A stretch of DNA of 7,136 bases from assembly GCA_937926415.1 (NCBI GenBank), contig CALBAF010000583.1:1-7136 (forward strand), written 5' to 3'. The notes beneath the pieces are model-generated. The model did no database searches and was not told where the DNA came from. It was given only the letters and a program-made list of their open reading frames with translations. Both the position numbers and the translations under genes were made by a program. Shown one piece after another: positions 1 to 5,152 of this stretch. Source of the stretch: an uncultured Actinomyces sp. Lineage in GTDB: Bacteria > Actinomycetota > Actinomycetes > Actinomycetales > Actinomycetaceae. Numbering within the stretch: the stretch's first letter is position 1; the number at the start of each line of letters is the position of its first letter.

Positions 1-1
1 A

Positions 2-430
2 CGCAGCGCCTGGCCGCTCGCGTCCTTTGACCGTGTCATCGTCGATGCCCCGTGCTCGGGCATGGGATCGATGCGCCGGCGCCCCGAATCGCGCTGGAAT
101 CGCACTCCCGCCGATGTGGAGGAGCTGACCGTGCTACAGCGCGAGCTGCTCGATCGGGCCGTTGCTCTGACGCGCCCCGGTGGCGTGCTCACCTACATCA
201 CGTGTTCTCCCCACTCGGCTGAGACGCGTGAACAGGTCGCGCGTTTGCTCGAGCGCGGCGAGGTTGAGCTGCTTGACACAGTGGCGCTGGCGAACGAGTG
301 TGCGCCTGAGCCTCTCGACGTGCCTGCCACGGCCGGCGTCATAGCCGGTCATAAGGGACGCACGCTGCAGCTGTGGGACCACCGTTTCGGCACCGATCTT
401 ATGTTTGTGGCCTGCCTGCGCAAGCGCTAG
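2..430 (+). CDS. rsmB: 16S rRNA (cytosine-C5) methyltransferase RsmB, C-terminal part
   Basis: This is the 3' end of an RsmB/Sun-type RNA m5C methyltransferase; the start lies upstream of the window. The family uses S-adenosylmethionine to methylate one cytosine of 16S rRNA (C967 in E. coli numbering). The 142 visible residues carry both cysteine motifs of the family. DAPCSG is at fragment residues 15-20 (motif IV, whose Cys assists product release), and YITCSP is at about 65-70 (motif VI, whose Cys is the nucleophile). Between them an RRRPESRW stretch and an [13 protein letters not shown] helix match the usual RsmB spacing. The N-terminal NusB-like RNA-binding domain would be upstream and is not seen. 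The stop codon is 10 bases before the rpe start, so the two genes probably share a transcript. I am confident of the family; the RsmB assignment over other RCMT paralogues rests on the motif context and the rpe neighbour. Confidence 0.9.
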   Translation, partial: RSAWPLASFDRVIVDAPCSGMGSMRRRPESRWNRTPADVEELTVLQRELLDRAVALTRPGGVLTYITCSPHSAETREQVARLLERGEVELLDTVALANECAPEPLDVPATAGVIAGHKGRTLQLWDHRFGTDLMFVACLRKR

Positions 431-440
431 CATATGCGTT
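428..440 (+). promoter_or_regulatory. Possible -10 box for a leaderless rpe transcript
   Basis: TAGCAT (428-433) fits the TANNNT -10 consensus of actinobacteria and ends 7 bases before ATG 441, the spacing expected if transcription starts on the A of the start codon. Its first three bases are the rsmB stop codon. There is no purine-rich ribosome-binding site in the 20 bases upstream of rpe, which supports leaderless initiation. No clear -35 element is seen, and the motif is short enough to arise by chance. Co-transcription with rsmB remains the alternative. Confidence 0.3.
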
Positions 441-1109
441 ATGAACGCCACAATTAGCCCGTCGATTCTCAACTGCGACATCGCCGACCTACGCGGTGAG
501 CTCACCAAGATCGCGGGAGCAGACATCGCTCACGTCGACGTCATGGACAACCATTTCGTCCCGAACCTCTCGTGGGGTTTGCCCGTTGCGGAGGCCGTCG
601 TCAAGTCCGGCATCCTGCCGGTCGACGCGCACCTGATGATCGAGGACCCGGACCGCTGGGCGCCTCAGTACGCAGAGGTCGGATGCGAGTCCGTCACCTC
701 CCACGCCGAGGCCGCAGCCGCTCCGCTGCGACTGGCGCGCGAGCTGCATCGCATCGGCGCGCGTGCTGGCCTCGCGCTCAAGCCCGCGACGGATATCGCG
801 CCTTTCGTGGACATCCTCAACGAGTTCGACATGATCCTCATCATGACGGTCGAACCCGGCTTCGGCGGTCAGTCCTTTATCGAGCAGATGATTCCCAAGA
901 TCGAGCGCACGCGCGCCGCGATCAACGCTGCCGGACTGCAGGTGTCGATCCAGGTCGACGGCGGCATTTCCCGCGCAACGATCGAGCGTGCGGCCGAGGC
1001 TGGGGCCGATAATTTCGTCGCTGGATCGGCTGTGTTCCGCGCTGAAGATGCCCACCGCGAGGTGGAGGCGCTGCGCGAGCTCGCCAACGCCCACTCGCAC
1101 TCACACTGA
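441..1109 (+). CDS. rpe: Ribulose-phosphate 3-epimerase
   Basis: Rpe interconverts D-ribulose 5-phosphate and D-xylulose 5-phosphate in the cytosolic pentose phosphate pathway. The 222-residue product has the usual family length and TIM-barrel signatures: SPSIL at residues 6-10, [12 protein letters not shown] at 31-42, DAHLMI at 62-67, [10 protein letters not shown] at 137-146 and VDGGI at 172-176. The expected metal-binding residues are H31, D33, H64 and D173, with D33 and D173 as the acid/base pair. I chose ATG 441 because the protein then begins [10 protein letters not shown], as family members do; an in-frame ATG at 405 would place 12 unrelated residues inside rsmB. No Shine-Dalgarno sequence precedes 441, but a TAGCAT box ends 7 bases upstream, so a leaderless mRNA is possible. 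The C-terminus ends in a small alternating His/Ser tail (HSHSH). Ribulose 5-phosphate is also a riboflavin precursor, which links rpe biochemically to flavin genes often found beside it. Confidence 0.96.
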   Translation: MNATISPSILNCDIADLRGELTKIAGADIAHVDVMDNHFVPNLSWGLPVAEAVVKSGILPVDAHLMIEDPDRWAPQYAEVGCESVTSHAEAAAAPLRLARELHRIGARAGLALKPATDIAPFVDILNEFDMILIMTVEPGFGGQSFIEQMIPKIERTRAAINAAGLQVSIQVDGGISRATIERAAEAGADNFVAGSAVFRAEDAHREVEALRELANAHSHSH

Positions 1110-1118
1110 CCTCATTCC

Positions 1119-1168
1119 GTTGGCGGCCGACGGGGACCCGTTCCCTCGTCGGCCGCCGACTTTCTTTT
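1119..1168 (+). terminator. Intrinsic terminator after rpe
   Basis: A long G/C-rich inverted repeat pairs 1119-1132 with 1147-1160. The core is 11 perfect pairs (GGCGGCCGACG with CGTCGGCCGCC), extended outward by T·G, T-A and G-C and inward by about three more pairs. The stem is followed directly by the T-rich tract TTTCTTTT (1161-1168). It lies 9 bases after the rpe stop codon and separates rsmB-rpe from the flavin-uptake unit. Confidence 0.9.
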
Positions 1169-1182
1169 ATGGCGGATACGCC

Positions 1183-1211
1183 TCGCACTGCGCGCCCGTC
1201 GATGGCACAAT
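1183..1211 (+). promoter_or_regulatory. Candidate promoter of the FMN riboswitch / ribXY transcript
   Basis: CACAAT at 1206-1211 resembles a sigma-70-type -10 box. A weak -35 (TCGCAC, 1183-1188) sits 17 bases upstream. A start about 7 bases after the -10 box would fall near 1218, just ahead of the first base of riboswitch stem P1 (1221), as expected for a riboswitch leader. The stretch 1169-1220 between terminator and aptamer holds nothing else I recognise. The -35 match is poor, so this call rests mainly on position. Confidence 0.4.
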
Positions 1212-1220
1212 GGCTCACGA

Positions 1221-1344
1221 GTACTCCGGGGTCGGTGAAAGTCCGAACCGGCGGTGATAGTCCGCGACCCGCCCTCACAGAACGAGGGTGGTTGAGCCGG
1301 TGAAATTCCGGCACCGACGGTTAAAGTCCGGATGGGAGGAGTGC
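1221..1344 (+). ncRNA. FMN riboswitch (RFN element)
   Basis: This is a complete flavin mononucleotide-sensing aptamer. All six helices can be traced: P1 1221-1227 with 1338-1344 (7 pairs, one T·G), P2 1232-1235 with 1243-1246, P3 1251-1254 with 1262-1265, P4 1269-1276 with 1284-1291 (variable arm, loop 1277-1283), P5 1296-1300 with 1308-1312, and P6 about 1318-1320 with 1328-1330. The conserved family strings GGTGAAAGTCC, CCGGCGGT, GTCCGCGA, GGTGAAATTCCGG, CCGACGG and GTCCGGATGGGAG appear in the right order. In the family, FMN binding stabilises P1 and turns off downstream riboflavin biosynthesis or uptake genes. There is no T-run hairpin between the aptamer and the permease start, so control is more likely at translation (or through Rho) than by an intrinsic terminator. 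Confidence 0.97.
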
Positions 1345-1403
1345 ATGAGGCGCATCCGTGCGTCTGCTGTGCTGCGCGTACCCCCGGTGTCGGAAAGTAA
1401 GTC
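1345..1403 (+). promoter_or_regulatory. Riboswitch expression platform and ribX ribosome-binding site
   Basis: This 59-base leader joins the aptamer to GTG 1404. The likely ribX Shine-Dalgarno sequence is GGAAAG (1392-1397), six bases before the start codon. CGGTGTCGG (1385-1393), which includes the first two bases of that site, can pair over nine positions (one T·G) with CCGGCACCG (1308-1316) in the P5 3' strand. CCCCGG (1382-1387) can instead pair with CCGGGG (1226-1231) at the 5' side of P1. A local hairpin GCGCA/TGCGC (about 1350-1377) is also possible. These competing pairings suggest translational control, but the switching direction cannot be settled by eye. Confidence 0.45.
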
Positions 1404-1491
1404 GTGGCAATTCGGAACAAGCCTCGCGGTGCGCTCACCGTCGCGGCGCCGATCATTTTTCTCGCCCTTGTGCTGGCGGGTTGGTGGCTGA
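1345..1491 (+). CDS. Possible short leader ORF overlapping ribX out of frame
   Basis: ATG 1345 directly follows the riboswitch and lies 5 bases after GGAGG (1335-1339), the best-looking ribosome-binding sequence in the region. It would encode 48 residues (beginning MRRIRASAVL), rich in Arg and Ser, with no recognisable domain. It runs 88 bases into ribX in another frame. The GGAGG is partly inside the P1 3' strand and is also part of the conserved aptamer consensus, so it may not serve translation at all. If translated, the ORF would be masked when FMN closes P1, and its ribosomes would pass over the ribX start. I treat it as a hypothesis, not a confirmed gene. Confidence 0.2.
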   Translation: MRRIRASAVLRVPPVSESKSWQFGTSLAVRSPSRRRSFFSPLCWRVGG

Positions 1492-2177
1492 CGACCTCGC
1501 TGACCGGCATCGAAGCCTGGCGTCTACCCGATCCGCTCGCTGTTGCCCGAAAAGGTATGGCGCTGCTCCAGCGCCCCACCACCTGGGGCCAGATCGCGGT
1601 GACGGGGGGCGAGGCTATCGCAGGGTGCGCGCTCGGAACGGTCGTTGCGCTGCCGTTAGCGTATGCGATCTACCGCTGGCGGCTGTTGGCCGCCGCGGTG
1701 GAACCCTTCCTTGGAGCAACCCAAGCGTTGCCCGCCATCGCAATCGCCCCCATTCTCGTGCTGTGGGTCGGGTACGGCATCACACCGGTCATCGTGCTGT
1801 GCGCACTGATGGTGTTCTTCCCGATCCTTGTGTCCACTGTCGTCGGTTTGCGTCACATCGATCATGAGTTGCTGGAAGCCGCCGCACTCGACGGCGCGAC
1901 GGGGTGGACGATGGCCGTACACATGGAGTTGCCTCTTGCGGCACCCGCCATCCTCGGCGGCCTGCGCAATGGGTTTGCTCTGTCTGTCACGGGTGCAGTC
2001 GTGGGGGAGATGGTCATGGGAGGGTCCGGGCTCGGGCAGGTACTCACTCAAATGAGAAGCAACGTGGACACCGCCGGCATGTTCGTCATCATCACGATCC
2101 TGTGCATCATGGCAACGATCCTGTATGTCATCGTGTATCGAATCGAGCGGTCGAAGCGCTACGCCATCACGCAGTGA
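1404..2177 (+). CDS. ribX: ABC transporter permease, probable riboflavin importer RibX
   Basis: This is a 257-residue inner-membrane permease of the binding-protein-dependent ABC family (SsuC/TauC/ThiX/RibX type). Hydrophobic segments lie at about 12-32, 66-90, 104-123, 126-148, 191-206 and 225-246, consistent with six membrane spans. The cytoplasmic EAA loop, which docks the ATPase, is clear at 155-178: ELLEAAALDGATGW, then the LP pair at 176-177. GTG 1404 is the first usable start, because TAA at 1398-1400 closes the frame just upstream; GGAAAG at 1392-1397 gives a suitable ribosome-binding site. The FMN riboswitch upstream and the NMT1/THI5-like binding protein downstream indicate riboflavin or another flavin as substrate. 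From sequence alone, thiamine-precursor, sulfonate or taurine permeases would look similar. No ATPase gene accompanies it. Confidence 0.85.
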   Translation: MAIRNKPRGALTVAAPIIFLALVLAGWWLTTSLTGIEAWRLPDPLAVARKGMALLQRPTTWGQIAVTGGEAIAGCALGTVVALPLAYAIYRWRLLAAAVEPFLGATQALPAIAIAPILVLWVGYGITPVIVLCALMVFFPILVSTVVGLRHIDHELLEAAALDGATGWTMAVHMELPLAAPAILGGLRNGFALSVTGAVVGEMVMGGSGLGQVLTQMRSNVDTAGMFVIITILCIMATILYVIVYRIERSKRYAITQ

Positions 2178-2189
2178 AGGAGACATCCC

Positions 2190-3239
2190 TTGAAGCTTTC
2201 CACTATCGTTCGCGCGACCGTTATTGGCGCCAGCGCATCGCTGGCACTGGGCGCTTGCACGGTCGGTCCCGGTGCAACACAGTCGGGCACGTCCTCGCAG
2301 GGCACCTCGGACGTGACGATCGGCCTGACCTACATCCCGAACATACAGTTTGCCCCCGTCTACGTCGCTGATTCTCAGGGGCTGTATAACGATGCCGGTG
2401 TGACCGCCACTATCCGCCATCATGGCTCAGATGAAGGCCTGTTTACGGCGCTTCTCGCCGGACAGGAGAACGTGGTCATTGCCTCCGGCGACGAGGCAGC
2501 AGTTGCCGCCTCTCAGGGCATGGACCTCGTGTCGATTGGCCAGTATTACGCGACCTACCCGGGGAGCGTCATCGTCCCGGCCTCCTCCTCGATCACGAGC
2601 CTTGCTGACCTCGCCGGGAAGAACATCGGCATCCCCGGTGAGTATGGTTCGAGCTACTACGCAACCCTCGCCGCCATCAAGGCCGGAGGCCTGCAGACCT
2701 CCGACGTGACTATTTCGTCGATCGGCTACACGCAGCAGGCGGCCCTCGCCGCCGGACAGGTGGATGCGGTCGTTGGTTTCACCAACAACGACGCTGTGCA
2801 GATGCGCCTGGCGGGTATTGACATTCGCGAGATCCCCTTGGACGGTGCCTCCACGCCGCTCGTAGCCGCTTCGATCATCACGACGCGGGAGTGGGCGCAG
2901 GCTCACCCCGATCAGGCCCGAGCTGTCGTGTCCGCAACGACGCAGGCCATGAACGCGATCGCTGCTGATCCCCAGGTCGCGATTGACGTGACGGCGAAGT
3001 GGGACACGACGCTCAGTGACGAGACCTCGCTGGCCGCAGCGAACGCCGTGCTCGCAGCGACCGTTCCTCTGTGGCTCGGGGATGACGCGCACGCTGACGG
3101 TGTACAGGATCTCGCCACCTGGTCCTCGATGGTGTCGTTTCTGAACTCGATCGGTGTCCTTGAAGGAGAGCTCAATCCGAACGCCATCATGAGCAACGAC
3201 TACGTGAGCGCCAACGACAGCGCGTCGCCTCAGTCCTAA
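2190..3239 (+). CDS. ribY: NMT1/THI5-like substrate-binding lipoprotein, probable RibY
   Basis: This is the 349-residue extracytoplasmic binding protein of the importer. It starts with a lipoprotein signal peptide: K2 and R8, a hydrophobic stretch at 9-20 and the lipobox LGAC at 20-23, so C23 would be lipidated and the protein tethered to the outer face of the membrane. The mature part has the NMT1/THI5-like fold signatures: a TYIPNIQFAPVYVA segment near residues 48-61, followed by GLYNDAGV, ALLAGQENVVIASGDE and LAGKNIGIPGEYGSS. Relatives bind thiamine precursors, aliphatic sulfonates or, for RibY, riboflavin; the FMN riboswitch favours riboflavin. The start is TTG 2190, with GAAGGAG (2176-2182) seven bases upstream and overlapping the ribX stop. 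The C-terminus ends in a low-complexity Ser/Asn-rich tail. No intrinsic terminator follows. Confidence 0.85.
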   Translation: MKLSTIVRATVIGASASLALGACTVGPGATQSGTSSQGTSDVTIGLTYIPNIQFAPVYVADSQGLYNDAGVTATIRHHGSDEGLFTALLAGQENVVIASGDEAAVAASQGMDLVSIGQYYATYPGSVIVPASSSITSLADLAGKNIGIPGEYGSSYYATLAAIKAGGLQTSDVTISSIGYTQQAALAAGQVDAVVGFTNNDAVQMRLAGIDIREIPLDGASTPLVAASIITTREWAQAHPDQARAVVSATTQAMNAIAADPQVAIDVTAKWDTTLSDETSLAAANAVLAATVPLWLGDDAHADGVQDLATWSSMVSFLNSIGVLEGELNPNAIMSNDYVSANDSASPQS

Positions 3240-3276
3240 ACGGTGCGCCGTATGCTCGGGACGCGCGCGTTTCACG

Positions 3277-3288
3277 TAGGGTAGGCGG
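3277..3288 (+). promoter_or_regulatory. Possible -10 box for a leaderless pafB transcript
   Basis: TAGGGT (3277-3282) matches the TANNNT -10 pattern and ends 6 bases before GTG 3289, so transcription could begin on the start codon. A usable Shine-Dalgarno sequence is lacking: the nearest AGG (3283-3285) is only three bases from the GTG. The 49-base gap after ribY otherwise holds only a 4-bp hairpin (ACGG/CCGT, 3240-3251) without a T-run and a TATGCT (3251-3256) with no convincing -35. Read-through from ribY is the alternative. Confidence 0.3.
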
Positions 3289-4221
3289 GTGAGTACCGCC
3301 GTCAACGCTAACGTGCGCGTCCTTGAGCTTTTTGTGGAGCTCCTGGGCGCGCGTCCCGGGCGCACGAAGGCGCAACTGCGTGCGCTTCCCGGATATCAGG
3401 GGCTCGCAGACGATGCCTTTGAAACGCAGTTTCAGCGCGATAAAGACGCGCTTCGTGATGCGGGTGCTCACATGACGATTCATGCGGGGGAGCGCTACAG
3501 CATCGCGTGGGATTCTTTTGCGCCCGGCATTGAGGTGACGAGCGCTGACCGTGCACTGATGTCGCTAGCTGCACGCGCGTGGGATAGCACCGAGTTTTTC
3601 GCCGACGCCATCGACGCGAAGGCCGCGGCTGCTTCCTCCGACGACATTTCTGCACCCACGATCCGTCTCGGGCTCACCGGCGTTGGGGCAGCCACCGTGT
3701 TGTCGCAGGCCATTCGCGAGCGGCGCGTGGTGAGTTTTGAATACCCGGGCTCGCGCGGACTGACGGAGCGTTCCGTTGAGCCGTGGGCTCTGTCGGTGCA
3801 GGGGCGCGCCCTGTACCTGTGGGGCTGGGATCTCGACCGAGGGGGCGAACGCACTTTCCGTGTGTCGCGCATACGCTCGCAGATTTCCTTTCTGGGAGAG
3901 CCGGGCGACGCTTCCCTTGCCCCCGAGGGTGCTGAGTTTCCGCGCGTGTCATCGTTCGTCTCACCCATCGTCAACGTGCGCGAAGGGTCGACCGCGCGGA
4001 CGCTTCTCCACGGTTACGAGGCCGGGGCATCGTCTGAGGGGCACGGTTCGCCTCGGCAAGGCTGGGAGCATATCGCGCTCGAAGGCGCAGAAGTAGGAAC
4101 GTGGATCGGCCGTCTCCTGCCCCTGGCTGCCGACGTGGTCGTTGTATCACCCGAGCTGCTGCGTGAGGCAATGCTGACGCGCCTGCGCGCGGCAGCTACG
4201 TGGGGTGAAGCCGATGCCTGA
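3289..4221 (+). CDS. pafB: WYL-domain transcriptional regulator PafB
   Basis: The 310-residue protein matches the PafB half of the PafBC regulator, which in mycobacteria activates LexA-independent DNA-damage genes. The N-terminal winged-helix region (about 8-75) has the PafB-type element FETQFQRDKDALRDAG at 44-59 followed by YSI at 70-72. The WYL domain spans about 140-205: FEYPG at 150-154, VEPW at 163-166, LYLWGWD at 175-181 and RTFRVSRI at 188-195, so the conserved arginines of the RxFRxxRI motif are intact. A WCX-like C-terminal extension follows. The first residue of the name-giving WYL triplet is replaced (L175-Y176-L177). The gene overlaps pafC by 8 bases, which suggests coupled translation of the two subunits. 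Assignment rests on gene order and on the pair of distinct WYL proteins; a generic WYL regulator is the alternative. Confidence 0.83.
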   Translation: MSTAVNANVRVLELFVELLGARPGRTKAQLRALPGYQGLADDAFETQFQRDKDALRDAGAHMTIHAGERYSIAWDSFAPGIEVTSADRALMSLAARAWDSTEFFADAIDAKAAAASSDDISAPTIRLGLTGVGAATVLSQAIRERRVVSFEYPGSRGLTERSVEPWALSVQGRALYLWGWDLDRGGERTFRVSRIRSQISFLGEPGDASLAPEGAEFPRVSSFVSPIVNVREGSTARTLLHGYEAGASSEGHGSPRQGWEHIALEGAEVGTWIGRLLPLAADVVVVSPELLREAMLTRLRAAATWGEADA

Positions 4222-5152
4222 GAACGTTCAGCTGGCCGTTGTCCGGCTTGCCTCGATGGTGGCGTGGATGAGTGATCATCCCGGCGCGACCGTCGACGAG
4301 ATCGCCGCGCATTTCCATCGCACTCGCCGACAGGTGCGCCGCGACGTCGAGTATCTCGCGTCCGTCGGAGATTCACTACCCGGCGCCTCTTTCGAGGTCG
4401 ACTGGGAGCTTTACGAGCAAGAACAGCGCGTGTCGCTTCGCTCGACGCTGGGCGCCTCGGCACCGCTGCGTCTATCAGCGCTTGAGGCGCAGGCTCTTCT
4501 CATTGGCCTGTCTGCGATAACTCCGCTGCTCGGCAAGGAGCTGTCCGCTCATGTTCCGCACGCAGCCCTCGTCGTCTGCGCACTCGGTGGCCTGAAAGAG
4601 GCCGACGCCGACGCGCACGTGGAAGCGCTACCTTCCCCGGCCTCGTCGAGCGCAAGCCTTGAGACTCTGCGCGATGCCCTCCTGCGCGAAGAACGTGTCT
4701 CTTTCACCTACGTGTCTTCATCTGGCGCTTCGACGCGCCGAGTCGTCGATCCGTGGTCCCTCGAGGCCACCGCGACCGGCTGGCTCCTGCGCGGTTGGTG
4801 TACGAGTGCCGGCGCGCCCCGCAGCTTCGCGGTCGTATCCATCAGCGACGTGCGCGGCGAGGGGCCACGCGTTGAGGAACCGCGCCGTGTGCGCAACGAC
4901 GCGCCGACCTGGACGCTCGACGTCGATCGCGACGCACGGTGGATCGCGGACGAGTATGAGGGAAGCATCGTCGCCGAATTGGACGGCGGGGGGGCACGCA
5001 TCACCCTGCCCGTCTGGAACGAAGAGTGGGGCCTGAGCCTCCTCATTGACGTCGCCCCACACCTGCGCGCAGTAACGCCGGATATGCGCGACGAAGCAGC
5101 ACGCCGTGCGCGTTCAGTTTTGTCGATCTGGACCCGAGAGGATGCATCGTGA
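4214..5152 (+). CDS. pafC: WYL-domain transcriptional regulator PafC
   Basis: This is the 312-residue partner of PafB. The N-terminal helix-turn-helix lies at about 8-50 (TVDEIAAHF at 26-34, RRQVRRDVEYLASVG at 38-52), followed by FEVDW (60-64), typical of PafC. A spacer with LRLSALEAQALLIGLSAI then leads to the WYL domain at about 155-215: VSFTYVSSSG at 162-171, VVDPWSLE at 177-184, WLLRGWC at 190-196 and RSFAVVSISDV at 203-213. The usual RxFRxxRI motif is degraded here: A206 and S209 stand where arginines normally occur. I chose ATG 4214, with GGGGTG at 4202-4207 six bases upstream, over an in-frame GTG at 4205 that has no ribosome-binding site. The start lies inside pafB (ATGCCTGA overlap), and the stop overlaps the helY start by 4 bases, so pafB-pafC-helY look translationally coupled. 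Confidence 0.82.
   Translation: MPENVQLAVVRLASMVAWMSDHPGATVDEIAAHFHRTRRQVRRDVEYLASVGDSLPGASFEVDWELYEQEQRVSLRSTLGASAPLRLSALEAQALLIGLSAITPLLGKELSAHVPHAALVVCALGGLKEADADAHVEALPSPASSSASLETLRDALLREERVSFTYVSSSGASTRRVVDPWSLEATATGWLLRGWCTSAGAPRSFAVVSISDVRGEGPRVEEPRRVRNDAPTWTLDVDRDARWIADEYEGSIVAELDGGGARITLPVWNEEWGLSLLIDVAPHLRAVTPDMRDEAARRARSVLSIWTREDAS

Noticed and set aside
405..440. Upstream ATG 405 as the rpe start
   Set aside because: It would add 12 residues encoded inside the rsmB end that are unlike Rpe N-termini; [10 protein letters not shown] from ATG 441 fits the family.
1221..1344. TPP or other thiamine-related riboswitch, suggested by the THI5-like binding protein
   Set aside because: The conserved strings and six-helix layout are those of the FMN (RFN) element; no THI-box sequence is seen.
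3240..3276. Intrinsic terminator after ribY
   Set aside because: Only a 4-bp hairpin is present and no T-run follows it.
3255..3288. PafBC-type (RecA-NDp) promoter motif before pafB, which would indicate autoregulation
   Set aside because: A TANNNT box is present, but the bases 8 upstream of it (GACGCGCGC) do not resemble the TTGTCRGTG element.
1656..3365. Minus-strand open frames opposite ribX and ribY
   Set aside because: Low-complexity shadow translations with no domain; the plus strand has clear permease and lipoprotein features.
4205..4213. GTG 4205 as the pafC start
   Set aside because: There is no ribosome-binding sequence before it, whereas ATG 4214 has GGGGTG at suitable spacing and gives a PafC-like N-terminus.
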